DNA from: Weizmannia acidilactici
Lineage (GTDB): Bacteria > Bacillota > Bacilli > Bacillales > Bacillaceae_C
DNA length: 63,515 bases
Assembly: GCF_008974185.1 (NCBI RefSeq)
Contig: NZ_BKZP01000019.1
Coordinates: 1 to 63,515, forward strand
Reading direction: 5' to 3'
Of the stretch, positions 19,010 through 27,101 are shown in pieces. A model generated the notes under the pieces. The model worked only from the letters and a program-made list of their open reading frames with translations. It did no database searches and had not been told where the DNA came from. Positions within the stretch are counted from its first letter, which is position 1; every line of letters begins with the position of its first letter. Position numbers and translations under genes: made by a program.

Positions 19010-19228
19010 TTATTGAAGTGTATAGTCGGTAATATTTTGTTCAATCAGGCGCGCAGCCTTCATGGTGGTCAACGGCATGCCGGCAGGACTGACAAGGACG
19101 CCCGACCCCAAGATCTGCGCCATGGCATTTTTTAATTTTGCCGTATCAACCGGTTCGGCCGGGCTGTCAACTGCCACGCGCACCGTTTTGCCGTCTTCGG
19201 ATACAAATTGAAGTTCCAATGTTTTCAA
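19010..19228 (-). CDS. DUF2922-family protein (72 aa)
   Basis: The 72-residue protein matches the DUF2922 pattern, with LELQFVSEDGKTVRVAVDSP at the N-terminus, an ILGSGVLVSPAG core and IEQNITDYTLQ at the C-terminus. It is probably cytoplasmic. It lies between the DUF1659 and YvrJ-like genes, with short gaps and the same direction. These three families occur together in many Bacillales. Function unknown. Confidence 0.85.
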   Translation of the reverse strand: MKTLELQFVSEDGKTVRVAVDSPAEPVDTAKLKNAMAQILGSGVLVSPAGMPLTTMKAARLIEQNITDYTLQ

Positions 19229-19249
19229 TTCACTATTCCCCCTTTAGAA

Positions 19250-19468
19250 TTAGCTTAAAATATCGTTGTTGTCAATGCGCTCGACCGTAACCAAAGGCTT
19301 TTGCTGCAGGGACGCGTAGGCCTGCGCGAATTGTTGGATGCTGTCCGGCGTTGCCGTCAGCGCCACATTTGTAAATGTCTTCGTTTTCGTCACCGGTTTC
19401 CCCTTTTCATCCACTCCATCGTCAAAAATCAATGAAATGCGGGAACGTCTTAAATATGCTTGCGCCAT
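19250..19468 (-). CDS. DUF1659-family protein (72 aa)
   Basis: Start at 19468 (MAQAYLRRS), chosen for AAAGGGGGTGAG upstream; the longer frame begins inside that ribosome site. DUF1659 features include the SRISLIFDDG strand and the long C-terminal helix around PDSIQQFAQAYASLQ. First gene of the small-protein cluster. Function unknown; co-conservation with YvrJ and DUF2922 suggests a common complex. Confidence 0.85.
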   Translation of the reverse strand: MAQAYLRRSRISLIFDDGVDEKGKPVTKTKTFTNVALTATPDSIQQFAQAYASLQQKPLVTVERIDNNDILS

Positions 19469-19544
19469 TTCCCGCTCACCCCCTTTCACCCCTTATATAG
19501 TGACCAGCGGGGAAAAAGGGCACCTCCATGCGCAAAATTTTTGG

Positions 19545-19755
19545 AAAACTGATAAAAGAGGCTGAAACCATTTGGGAAATATATGAAAGCTACGCGTTCT
19601 TTATAAGGCTTTAAAGACATTTCATGGCCTGAATTTTATGCCTAACGGTTCTGAGAAGAGTTATCAGAACCATTTCGTACCTGAATTTTTAATCTAACGG
19701 TCATTAACAAACCATACAGGCTGATATTTTCGTGAAAGGGAGTTACTGAAGACCG
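19545..19755. repeat. Noncoding region with degenerate intergenic repeats
   Basis: No gene between 19469 and 19848. Repeated words such as CCTAACGGTTCTG, GAACCATTTCGTACCTGAAT and ATCTAACGGTC resemble the copy at 5400-5500 (GGACCGTTTCAAACCTGGAAT, CCTAACGGTCC). A weak hairpin near 19825 may terminate the LuxR-type gene. Confidence 0.45.
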
Positions 19756-19848
19756 TTCCGTCCATAAATATAAATGGCTGCCCGGCTGCAAAAACGACCT
19801 GCCCCGCACATGATACGCGAAAACAGGCAGTGCCCGCTGTATAAAAAA

Positions 19849-21384
19849 TTAATGGATCAAACCGAGCCGCATCGCCTTTACAGCCGCTTCCGTACGATTT
19901 TTAGCATGCAGCCGTTTCATTAAGCTTGACACATAATCCCTCACCGTATATTCGCTCAAATGCAGAATTTCAGCCGCTTCCATTGTCGATGCCCCGTCTG
20001 CCAAAAGCTGGAGGATATGGATCTCGCGGGCGGACAATTGGACAAGCTCCAATTGTTTTTCGTCCCACTGGTTCGCCTTTAAAAATTTGGCCAAAAGCTC
20101 CCCTGCGCTCTGGCCAAATTTCAAGAGCGACGTGAATGTGCTGCTGTCCACCTGGAAAAACTTTCCCGGCCCCTGGTCCAAAATGGCGCCACCGATCAGC
20201 GTCCCTTCCGACGGCACACAGATCGGCGCCACGACGACGGATTCAAGCTGGAACTGCTTCACATATTGCATTGGGAATTCTTCCGATGCTTTCGGAATAT
20301 AAAGCGGCTGGAAATGCTGCACCATCTTCGGCTGCGGTTCCGCATTTGCCAAGGTTTTTGAAATGGACGGGAAATGGTGGATCGCTTCTTTTATATTTTG
20401 GATATCCGCATTATTAAAATGGTAGCCGAAAAGGCCGAACCCTGCCCCGTCACTTGCCGAATAACGGAACAGGGCACAGCGCTCAAACGGCAGGTATTGT
20501 GCATAGCCGTAAGCGATATTTTGGATGGCTTCGTTTAAATCCTGCGACCGCATAATCCATTCGTTAAACAATATGACCGCATCTTTCCACTGGTCCCCCG
20601 CATAGATTTTCACACTTATTTCTTCTTCCATCTGCAAAAGGTGCATTGCATACGTCAAGAAAGGGATGGTTGCCGAAACATCATGGTCGCTCATGCAAAA
20701 AATCAGTACTTCATTTTTCCATGGGACAGGGAATACATCCCGTTTTTCATCCGGCTTCTTGCGCGGCGTCAGCTTCAATAAAGCTTCCGACAGCCAGAAC
20801 CATGAGGGGTCCGCCCGTTCATACAGCTCACTCGTAATGATGCCATCATCCATTCCGATCACTTTTTTCAGGCGGTATCCCCCATCCACATGGCTGATCC
20901 TCGCAATCCACTCAATCCGAAGCTGTTCGGACTGGACAAGCTGTTCGCAGAATGCCTCTATATGGAATGCTGCCTGTTTCGAGATGAGCAGCGCTTTTTC
21001 GCAAATTTTTGAAAATAAATATTGGACGGAAGGATGCAGATGGAAAGAACGGGTCGTGCTTTCCTTGATCGCCTTATGCACGGAATTTTCAATCAGTGCC
21101 AAAATAAAAATCAGCATATGCGGCTCCGGCGGACGGTTAAATTCTTTCACCCATTGGGAACGGATATTGTAAATCAACGTTTCAACCGATTGCTGGTCGG
21201 AACGGAAAAAGGCGGTGAAGCAATTGAAAGCGAATTCAAAAGCATTCGCACTGCCTTTATGCGTCTCCTTTAAATATCGCAAAATTTCCTTGCATTCCGA
21301 CGTAATTTGCTGCTGGTGCGAACGCAAAAGATCAACCCCGTGTTTCATGACCATTTTCATATGCGCATTTAACGACAGTGACAC
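19849..21384 (-). CDS. LuxR-family transcriptional regulator with central GAF-like domain
   Basis: Regulator of 511 residues, starting at a GTG with GGGGGAG just upstream. The C-terminal LuxR/NarL HTH (residues ~440-505) is clear: LSAREIHILQLLADGAS, then EAAEILHLSEYTVRDYVSSL. Residues ~290-430 look GAF-like (NIAYGYAQYLPFERCALFRY). The N-terminal 280 residues are helical and unassigned; there is no REC or kinase domain. It is divergent from the DUF6230/DUF6114 operon across about 300 bases, so that operon is the most likely target. The signal is unknown. Confidence 0.85.
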   Translation of the reverse strand: MSLSLNAHMKMVMKHGVDLLRSHQQQITSECKEILRYLKETHKGSANAFEFAFNCFTAFFRSDQQSVETLIYNIRSQWVKEFNRPPEPHMLIFILALIENSVHKAIKESTTRSFHLHPSVQYLFSKICEKALLISKQAAFHIEAFCEQLVQSEQLRIEWIARISHVDGGYRLKKVIGMDDGIITSELYERADPSWFWLSEALLKLTPRKKPDEKRDVFPVPWKNEVLIFCMSDHDVSATIPFLTYAMHLLQMEEEISVKIYAGDQWKDAVILFNEWIMRSQDLNEAIQNIAYGYAQYLPFERCALFRYSASDGAGFGLFGYHFNNADIQNIKEAIHHFPSISKTLANAEPQPKMVQHFQPLYIPKASEEFPMQYVKQFQLESVVVAPICVPSEGTLIGGAILDQGPGKFFQVDSSTFTSLLKFGQSAGELLAKFLKANQWDEKQLELVQLSAREIHILQLLADGASTMEAAEILHLSEYTVRDYVSSLMKRLHAKNRTEAAVKAMRLGLIH

Positions 21385-21580
21385 CTTTCTCCCCCTTCAT
21401 CCATTTTTAACCCCTTTGCCAAGCTTTTTTCCTTCTATATTATCATATTAGCACGGCATCGGTGTTTTTTTAAGACCGGCCGGTATTTTGCACACGATAT
21501 TTGTAGGCCCGGGCATAAAAAATTTCCTACAATCATAGGAATATATTTTTTAGCCCGAAATGAATAAAATAAAGAAAAAA

Positions 21581-21594
21581 TGTAAGCGATACCA
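21581..21594 (+). promoter_or_regulatory. cre-like site upstream of the DUF6230 operon
   Basis: TGTAAGCGATACCA fits the CcpA consensus TGWAANCGNTNWCA at all but one defined position. It lies about 90 bases before the start codon. No convincing -35/-10 pair could be placed. Confidence 0.55.
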
Positions 21595-21682
21595 TTATAG
21601 AAAGGAGGGGATATTCCGCGTTTTTGCTTCCGATCCGCACGGCTTTATAAATTGATTTTTTTTCACAAGGGGAGGATTGTAC

Positions 21683-22285
21683 ATGAACGAAGGGGCTTTA
21701 GTGATTCAAGGGAAAACGTCGAAAAAATGGTTCTTTTCATCGCTGCTTGCAGGGCTTTTATTTTTAGGAGGATTATTGGCGGTGCTCGGCATCAACGGGG
21801 TTGCTGTTGCGGCTTCAGTCGGGGGCATCGGCAAGTTTAACGTTTCATTTAAGGAAATGCAGGGGCAGGGCTTTAAATTATACGGAGACTTATACGGGGA
21901 TCCTTCCAAAGGCGCAGATCACGTCAAACCTGTCTTTGTGAATGAAATTGATCAAGTGACCATTCAAGATCTTGTCATTGCAAAAAATGTTTCGATTCCG
22001 CTCCTCGGCGACTATCAAGTAAAAATTACAGCAGGGGACGGGGACACACCTGTACATCTCAAAGGTTTGATCCAAAAAGCGGCATTGATTCAAGGAGACG
22101 CCGTCTTTACAAATATGAATATTTCCGAAAACTATGTAACTGCAGACGACCCTGAAGCCGTGAAAAAAGGCTTTACGCAGGGGTCAGATACATTAACGAT
22201 CAGAAACGGCAGCTTGGATACGCATTATCTTTTCCAAAAAGTGGCGAATCTGCCGGATCTGAAAGTACAGCTTGTGAAAAAATAG
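21683..22285 (+). CDS. DUF6230-like exported protein
   Basis: Protein of 200 residues; ATG at 21683 after GGGGAGGATTG. An N-terminal hydrophobic segment (~residues 16-45, WFFSSLLAGLLFLGGLLAVL) should export or anchor it. The remainder is beta-rich and has no catalytic motif I recognise. It resembles the DUF6230 family, best known from actinomycetes, where the next gene is often DUF6114, as here. It is the first gene of a three-gene operon. Its C-terminal ANLPDLKVQL recurs in altered form in the third gene (ADLPNLDVTM). Function unknown. Confidence 0.65.
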   Translation: MNEGALVIQGKTSKKWFFSSLLAGLLFLGGLLAVLGINGVAVAASVGGIGKFNVSFKEMQGQGFKLYGDLYGDPSKGADHVKPVFVNEIDQVTIQDLVIAKNVSIPLLGDYQVKITAGDGDTPVHLKGLIQKAALIQGDAVFTNMNISENYVTADDPEAVKKGFTQGSDTLTIRNGSLDTHYLFQKVANLPDLKVQLVKK

Positions 22286-22309
22286 GCTTGTCTTCAAGGA
22301 GTGATCATA

Positions 22310-22732
22310 ATGGGCAAGTTCCATGTGTTCCGCACCAAATTTAAAAGCTGGAGAAGAAGCCGGCCGTTCTGGGGGGCAACGTTTACGTTGCTCTCCGGAA
22401 TGATTATTTTATATGTGCCGGTCCAGCTTCTCGAAGTGGCAGCCGCACCTGGGAGTATGGTTTCCATCGGCCTCATTTTCGGCGGTGTTATTTTCCTGAT
22501 CGGCGGAATGGGATATTTTTTCCCAAAATTCAATATTGTGTTCGGCGTTTTGACGATTTTCCTATCCGTCCTTTCCATTATGGGCGCAATGGGCGGATTT
22601 TTAATCGGTACCCTGCTCGGCATTATCGGCGGGTCTTTATCTGTTTCATGGAGAGTGATCAAGCAGGAAGAACCGGCGGCTGAAATGGGTTCCATCCGGG
22701 AAATTGCCGCAGGGACAGTAGAAGAAAAATAA
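22310..22732 (+). CDS. DUF6114-like membrane protein (140 aa)
   Basis: Start ATG at 22310 with AAGGAG 8 bases upstream; the in-frame GTG at 22301 is less well placed. About four membrane segments follow a basic N-terminus (FRTKFKSWRRSRPFWGATF), with a short polar C-tail. Pattern and partner fit DUF6114. It begins 24 bases after the DUF6230-like stop. It may anchor or export its neighbours, which is inference. Confidence 0.65.
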   Translation: MGKFHVFRTKFKSWRRSRPFWGATFTLLSGMIILYVPVQLLEVAAAPGSMVSIGLIFGGVIFLIGGMGYFFPKFNIVFGVLTIFLSVLSIMGAMGGFLIGTLLGIIGGSLSVSWRVIKQEEPAAEMGSIREIAAGTVEEK

Positions 22733-22759
22733 AGACTATTGACAGAAATGGTGATGCAA

Positions 22760-23680
22760 GTGAAGAAGACAAAATCTTTCCTGTTTATAGCCGCATTCAT
22801 CGCATTCAATTTTTGCTTTTTTGTGAATCTAACGGTGGCTGAATCCCCAACAACAGATGGTTTCATTATGGAAGCGGACCACGTTGAAGGATTGATGCTC
22901 GCCCCTGCCATTGTCATAGACGATACAATGACAAAGCAAAACCAGGTAATGCTGCGCCTGCAATATTCGGATGCAACCATCTACGGGTTAAAAATTACGA
23001 AAGTGCTGCAAACATCGGAGGGCCCGGTAACCGTCCACATGAATGCGGCCGGCCCTATTCATTTGAAAAATATGAAAGTGGACGTCACAAAAGCGGAATT
23101 CAGCGGAATTTACGCCCCCGACAAATTGGACGGGATCGGTATGAAAGATGTCCGCCTCGTTGCCCATCAACAGCTGGCGGGAATTGCAGATCTCCCAAAT
23201 TTGGATGTAACGATGGAAAATGGCGCTGCCAATATCGATACTTCAAGTTCAGATGAGGAAACTTTGCGGAAAATCGCCGACCAGCTGACCGAGCTGCTGA
23301 AATCGGGTGGTGGAACGGAACAAAAAGACGTCAAAACAAAGTCTGATGCTTCCGGAAATAAAGGGAGTGGCAAAACTCCGGATCAAAGCAAGGATAGCAC
23401 CCGGGACACAGGCAAAGGCACCACTTCTAATACAAGCAAGGATAGCACCCCGGATACGGAAAAAGCCAAATCTGATCATTCAGCAAAACAAACGGAAAAT
23501 CATTCTGAAGAAAAATCTTCATCCGAGGCTTCCCGCTCTTCCGCCCAATCCGGGCAAGACGGAGGCAATCTAGGTGCAAACGTTCAACAAAAAGAAGGCA
23601 GCAGCTCCGAAAATCAGGAGCGAACTGCCCTCTTTTGCTTTATTGAAACAAATTGGAGATTGCATCAAAGATTTTTTTGA
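22760..23680 (+). CDS. Secreted Ser/Lys/Asp-rich protein related to the DUF6230-like gene
   Basis: The start is uncertain. GTG at 22760 has a perfect GGTGAT 4 bases upstream; ATG codons at 22748 and 22754 lack one. A signal peptide (KKTKSFLFIAAFIAFNF..., cleavage near VAESP) precedes a ~150-residue beta-rich domain, then a low-complexity tail with repeated KDSTRDTGKGTTSNT-like units. No LPXTG motif. The last ~25 codons run through a terminator hairpin and overlap ypuA on the other strand. The natural C-terminus may therefore have been lost by a frameshift. Function unknown. Confidence 0.7.
   Translation: MKKTKSFLFIAAFIAFNFCFFVNLTVAESPTTDGFIMEADHVEGLMLAPAIVIDDTMTKQNQVMLRLQYSDATIYGLKITKVLQTSEGPVTVHMNAAGPIHLKNMKVDVTKAEFSGIYAPDKLDGIGMKDVRLVAHQQLAGIADLPNLDVTMENGAANIDTSSSDEETLRKIADQLTELLKSGGGTEQKDVKTKSDASGNKGSGKTPDQSKDSTRDTGKGTTSNTSKDSTPDTEKAKSDHSAKQTENHSEEKSSSEASRSSAQSGQDGGNLGANVQQKEGSSSENQERTALFCFIETNWRLHQRFF
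23590..23637. terminator. Terminator inside the 3' end of the third operon gene
   Basis: GGCAGCAGCTCC / GGAGCGAACTGCC hairpin with T-rich flanks on both strands. It serves ypuA on the minus strand and lies within the open frame of the plus-strand gene. Confidence 0.75.
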
Positions 23681-24554
23681 AGAAATCCTGCACACTTTGC
23701 CAGAAACCTTTATCGCCTGCCGCTTCTTTGATTTTATTGCTTAGTTTGTCGGACAAACTGCCCAGTTCGCTTTTTACCGAATCAAAGTTGATATTCAGCT
23801 TACGCATTTGGTCAAATAAATCATACAAGAGCTGCCGGTCGGAGTCGGTCAGATTGATATTTAAATCTTTTAATTTATCGTCAACAATTTTTTCGATATC
23901 TTCTTTGGTCGCCGGATGCTGGGCCGCGATCTCCTGCTTAATTTCGGTCAAAAGCTGTGTAACCTGGTCATTGCTTAACCCTTCTTTTTGCGCCAAATCG
24001 GTCGCCACATTCAATTCCTGGCTGGCAACTTTTGTCCGGTCCGAATCAAGCTTGTCGCCCGAACTGCTGGAGTCGTCGTATGCTTTGTAAATGCCGACGA
24101 GTGCGGAGTGCCCGGTAACTTTTAAAGGGGAAGCCACTTCGATGTCCGCATTCTGGACACCGGCCGTCAGCAGCGCGTTTTTATACATATCCGCCGTTAC
24201 TTCTGTAATATTGTCCGGCGTTACAATATGGACCTGGACGCCGCCGGAATCGGTTCTTGTAATTTTCGCCGAAGAATACATATGCGAATTGCGGTTTCCG
24301 TCTGGGATGTAGTGGACGAGGTCATCGCCCGTCACAGTAATTTCTTCCACATTGCTTGCGTCGTCAACGCCAAGATCTTTTTCCACTTCCGCTTTTTGGG
24401 AGGCGGAAAGCGCCGAGCCGACTACGACAATCGGCTGCCCATACTTTTCATCGATTCCCGTATCACTATTTCCGGAAGCCTTGGCAATGCCATTCATGCC
24501 AAACCCAAGCGCAACCGTGACTGTTAATCCCATTAAACCCAATCTTTTCAACAT
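23640..24554 (-). CDS. ypuA: DUF1002-family exported protein (YpuA-like)
   Basis: 304 residues with an N-terminal signal peptide (LGLMGLTVTVALGFGMNGIAKA). The DUF1002 region spans roughly residues 30-290 and includes QPIVVVGSALSASQKAEVEK and YKNALLTAGVQNADIEVASP. It ends in amphipathic helices (FFKKIFDAISNLF). The AGGAG site before ATG is good. B. subtilis YpuA is envelope-stress related, but its biochemical role is unknown. Single gene, convergent with the DUF6230 operon. Confidence 0.85.
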   Translation of the reverse strand: MLKRLGLMGLTVTVALGFGMNGIAKASGNSDTGIDEKYGQPIVVVGSALSASQKAEVEKDLGVDDASNVEEITVTGDDLVHYIPDGNRNSHMYSSAKITRTDSGGVQVHIVTPDNITEVTADMYKNALLTAGVQNADIEVASPLKVTGHSALVGIYKAYDDSSSSGDKLDSDRTKVASQELNVATDLAQKEGLSNDQVTQLLTEIKQEIAAQHPATKEDIEKIVDDKLKDLNINLTDSDRQLLYDLFDQMRKLNINFDSVKSELGSLSDKLSNKIKEAAGDKGFWQSVQDFFKKIFDAISNLFQ

Positions 24555-24742
24555 GTTACTTTCTCCTTTTCCTGTTTTGAAATGTTGCCGGCCGTGCCGT
24601 AAGCCATTTCAAGGATGCCTGTAAACATACATCCTAAATTATAATGCAATCATTACCATTGCACCATGAGTTTTCCCTAAAAATTTGATGAAAAACGGGC
24701 CCTTGTGCCTGAAAAAAGTTTTGAAAATCAAATACGATTTCT

Positions 24743-24756
24743 AGATAACGCTTTCA
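24743..24756 (-). promoter_or_regulatory. cre-like site upstream of the RpiR regulator
   Basis: On the minus strand TGAAAGCGTTATCT fits TGWAANCGNTNWCA except at the last base. It lies about 65 bases before the RpiR start and could give catabolite control. Confidence 0.5.
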
Positions 24757-24821
24757 AAATATTGAATTTTATACTAAAATAAAGATAGCAGTTACGACAC
24801 AAACAGGAAAGGTGTTTGCTC

Positions 24822-25673
24822 ATGGGCAATCAAATGCAGTCATTTCCGTGTCTTCACAGGATTCAAACGATGTACGCAGAATTTAGTGAAAAAGAGAGAA
24901 AAATCGCAGACTACATCCTCAGTAATCCGCAGCATTTGGTTCACAGCACGATCAACCAGGTTGCGGACGATTTGCTCGTTGCCGACGCCACCGTGTTTCG
25001 TTTTTGCAAACGGATCGGTTTCAGCGGTTTCCAGGCCATGAAAATCGCATTGGCTGCGGAAGCCGCACGCCCTGAAATAGAAGTGAACGAGGCCATCAAA
25101 GATACTGACAGCGAAAAAGCTGTTGCGGTAAAAGTGTTCGAATCAAATATCCAAACGCTGCGGGATACGATCCACACTTTTAACCAAAAACATCTTCATG
25201 ATGCCGTCGAATTTATCCGCAAAGCAAACAGCGTCATCTTTTACGGCTTCGGCAGTTCTGCGATTGTCGCACTCGATGCGCACGAAAAATTTTTGCAGAC
25301 CGATCTTAAAACGGCGGCTTATACAGACCCACATTTGCAGCTGCTAAGTGCGGCGAAGTTAACGAGCGATGATGCGGCGATACTGATCTCCCACTTTGGA
25401 TCGGATAAGGATATGCTGAAACTGCTGCATACCATCCAGGAAAACGGCGCCAAAACGATCGGGATTACGCAATTTGCCAAATCTCCGCTCAGCCAGAAAG
25501 TGGATGTTCCTTTGTTTACGGTTTCGCAGGAAACTGATTTCCGCTCCTCTTCCTTTTCTTCGCGGATTGTGCAGCTCAGCATCATTGACGCCCTCTATGT
25601 GAATGTCATGGTGAAGACAAAGGACGAAAATGAAGAAGTTTTGCAAAAAAGCAAAGAAACTTACACCGTGTGA
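24822..25673 (+). CDS. MurR/RpiR-family transcriptional regulator (HTH-SIS)
   Basis: Start ATG at 24822 (MGNQMQSFPCLHRI), 283 residues. N-terminal HTH_6 domain (~1-77) with the helix-turn-helix around INQVADDLLVADATVFRFCK. C-terminal SIS sugar-phosphate-binding domain (~105-240) with SVIFYGFGSSAIVALDAHEK and AAILISHFGSDKDMLKLL. Such regulators usually sense a phosphosugar. The neighbours (ypuA, a metallophosphatase on the other strand) do not reveal a target. The upstream cre-like site supports a role in carbon use. Confidence 0.92.
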   Translation: MGNQMQSFPCLHRIQTMYAEFSEKERKIADYILSNPQHLVHSTINQVADDLLVADATVFRFCKRIGFSGFQAMKIALAAEAARPEIEVNEAIKDTDSEKAVAVKVFESNIQTLRDTIHTFNQKHLHDAVEFIRKANSVIFYGFGSSAIVALDAHEKFLQTDLKTAAYTDPHLQLLSAAKLTSDDAAILISHFGSDKDMLKLLHTIQENGAKTIGITQFAKSPLSQKVDVPLFTVSQETDFRSSSFSSRIVQLSIIDALYVNVMVKTKDENEEVLQKSKETYTV

Positions 25674-25721
25674 CAGTGCCCCGCCTGTATGCCGACGGGG
25701 TGTTGCCGCATTTTTGTATCT

Positions 25722-26876
25722 TTATTCCCCGCTGAATAAAGTAAATCTCGACCCTAGGACATTCCTCTGGAGCTCCGCCACCATTTTTACAATATCCGGA
25801 TCAGGCCGGACAACCGATTTGGCCTGCTGGCTGAGGATTGCATAAACAGGCTTTGCTTCCGATTTTGCACGTGAAACAACCCAACTTCCCCCCTTTTTTT
25901 CAAGCGTCAAGTCGACAACCCCGAGATGGCTTCCCCATCTGCCCGGCATCACTGCGGGTACGCCGTTGATCGTCCCTTTCCGTATATCGACGCCGGGAAC
26001 CCCCGCAAAAACTTCACTTGGAAAAACCCTGTGCTGGTGGCCGAATAAAATGGCGTCAATTCCCTTTACCTGGCTCAGCAAATAAACGGCATCACCGGTA
26101 TAAAAAGGCTGTTTCGCGGGCGGATCCACGCCGCAATGGGCCAAAGCAATGATGAGATCGGCCCCCTCTTGTTTCATCTTCGGAATAAAATGCGCTGCCG
26201 TTTGCATAATATCTTTCGCCTTAACCCTTCCTTGAAGCCCCGGCTTTTCCCATTCAATCACGGACGGGGTAACAAAGCCGATGACCCCGATTTTCAAATG
26301 ATGATGGCGCCCGAGCCTGTCTTCAACTTTTTTGTCCAAAATGACATAAGGTTTAAAAAAGTTCTGTTCGTCCATATCGTTTTTCCCGAAGTTGTAGTAA
26401 ATGTTGGCATTCACAAACGGAAATTGTGCGCCGCGGATCGTTTGGACCAAAAAATCAAGGCCATAATGGAAATCATGGTTACCCATTGTCGCGGCATCAT
26501 ATTGCAAATGATTCATCACCTTGATAAAAGGGTGGACTTCCCCTTTTTTCAGCGGGCGCCGCGCCGCATAGGCCGCCATATCGTTTCCCTCAAGCAAGTC
26601 CCCGTCATCAAAAAGCAACGTATTTTTTGCCGTCTTTCTTTCCTGGGAAATGAGCGACGCGGTCAGCGCCAGCCCGTAAGTTTCCACCTCCGAGCGGGCT
26701 GCATAATCGTAATTGAGCATATATCCGTGCAAGTCCGTTGTTTCCAATAACCTTAAATCGACCGGGGCCTGTTTCGGCTGGAACAAAAAAGCCGCCTCTG
26801 CTTCCTTCCCCCGGGAAAAAACCGCTGCCAAAAGTATGCATACAGCCGCCCGTCTCAGCATTTTTCTTCCGTCCAT
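25722..26876 (-). CDS. Metallophosphatase lacking the C-terminal 5'-nucleotidase domain
   Basis: Start at 26876 (MDGRKMLRRA), chosen for GAAGGGGGATTCAG upstream; 384 residues with a signal peptide (RAAVCILLAAVF). The calcineurin-like phosphoesterase domain shows all metal motifs: ETTDLHGYM, FDDGDLLEG, MGNHDFHYG, IALAHCGVD and LFGHQHRVFP. It resembles YfkN-type 2',3'-cyclic-nucleotide phosphodiesterase/5'-nucleotidase. The frame ends soon after DPDIVKMVAEL, before the usual 5_nucleotid_C domain. Only 48 bases separate its end from the convergent RpiR gene. It may be a natural short form or a truncation. Confidence 0.85.
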   Translation of the reverse strand: MDGRKMLRRAAVCILLAAVFSRGKEAEAAFLFQPKQAPVDLRLLETTDLHGYMLNYDYAARSEVETYGLALTASLISQERKTAKNTLLFDDGDLLEGNDMAAYAARRPLKKGEVHPFIKVMNHLQYDAATMGNHDFHYGLDFLVQTIRGAQFPFVNANIYYNFGKNDMDEQNFFKPYVILDKKVEDRLGRHHHLKIGVIGFVTPSVIEWEKPGLQGRVKAKDIMQTAAHFIPKMKQEGADLIIALAHCGVDPPAKQPFYTGDAVYLLSQVKGIDAILFGHQHRVFPSEVFAGVPGVDIRKGTINGVPAVMPGRWGSHLGVVDLTLEKKGGSWVVSRAKSEAKPVYAILSQQAKSVVRPDPDIVKMVAELQRNVLGSRFTLFSGE

Positions 26877-27029
26877 CTGAATCCCCCTTCCATCGGCGGC
26901 GGTGCAAAAAATGTTGAACTTAGTTTGCGCCCGCCCGTCCTCCATTATTTCGGACCGCCCTGTAACAATCATTGGCAAAACTTTGTTAAAACTTACTGGA
27001 ATTTGATCGCTTTTCCAGCCTGCGCACAA

Positions 27030-27079
27030 AAAAAGAAAGCGATGAGCTTGTACCCGTTGTGGTATCTCACCGCTTTCCT
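27030..27079 (-). terminator. Terminator of the gltP-type symporter gene
   Basis: GAAAGCGGTGAG / CTCATCGCTTTC hairpin with a long loop followed by T7 on the minus strand. Confidence 0.82.
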
Positions 27080-27101
27080 GTATCGTATTTATTCAGTCAA
27101 T

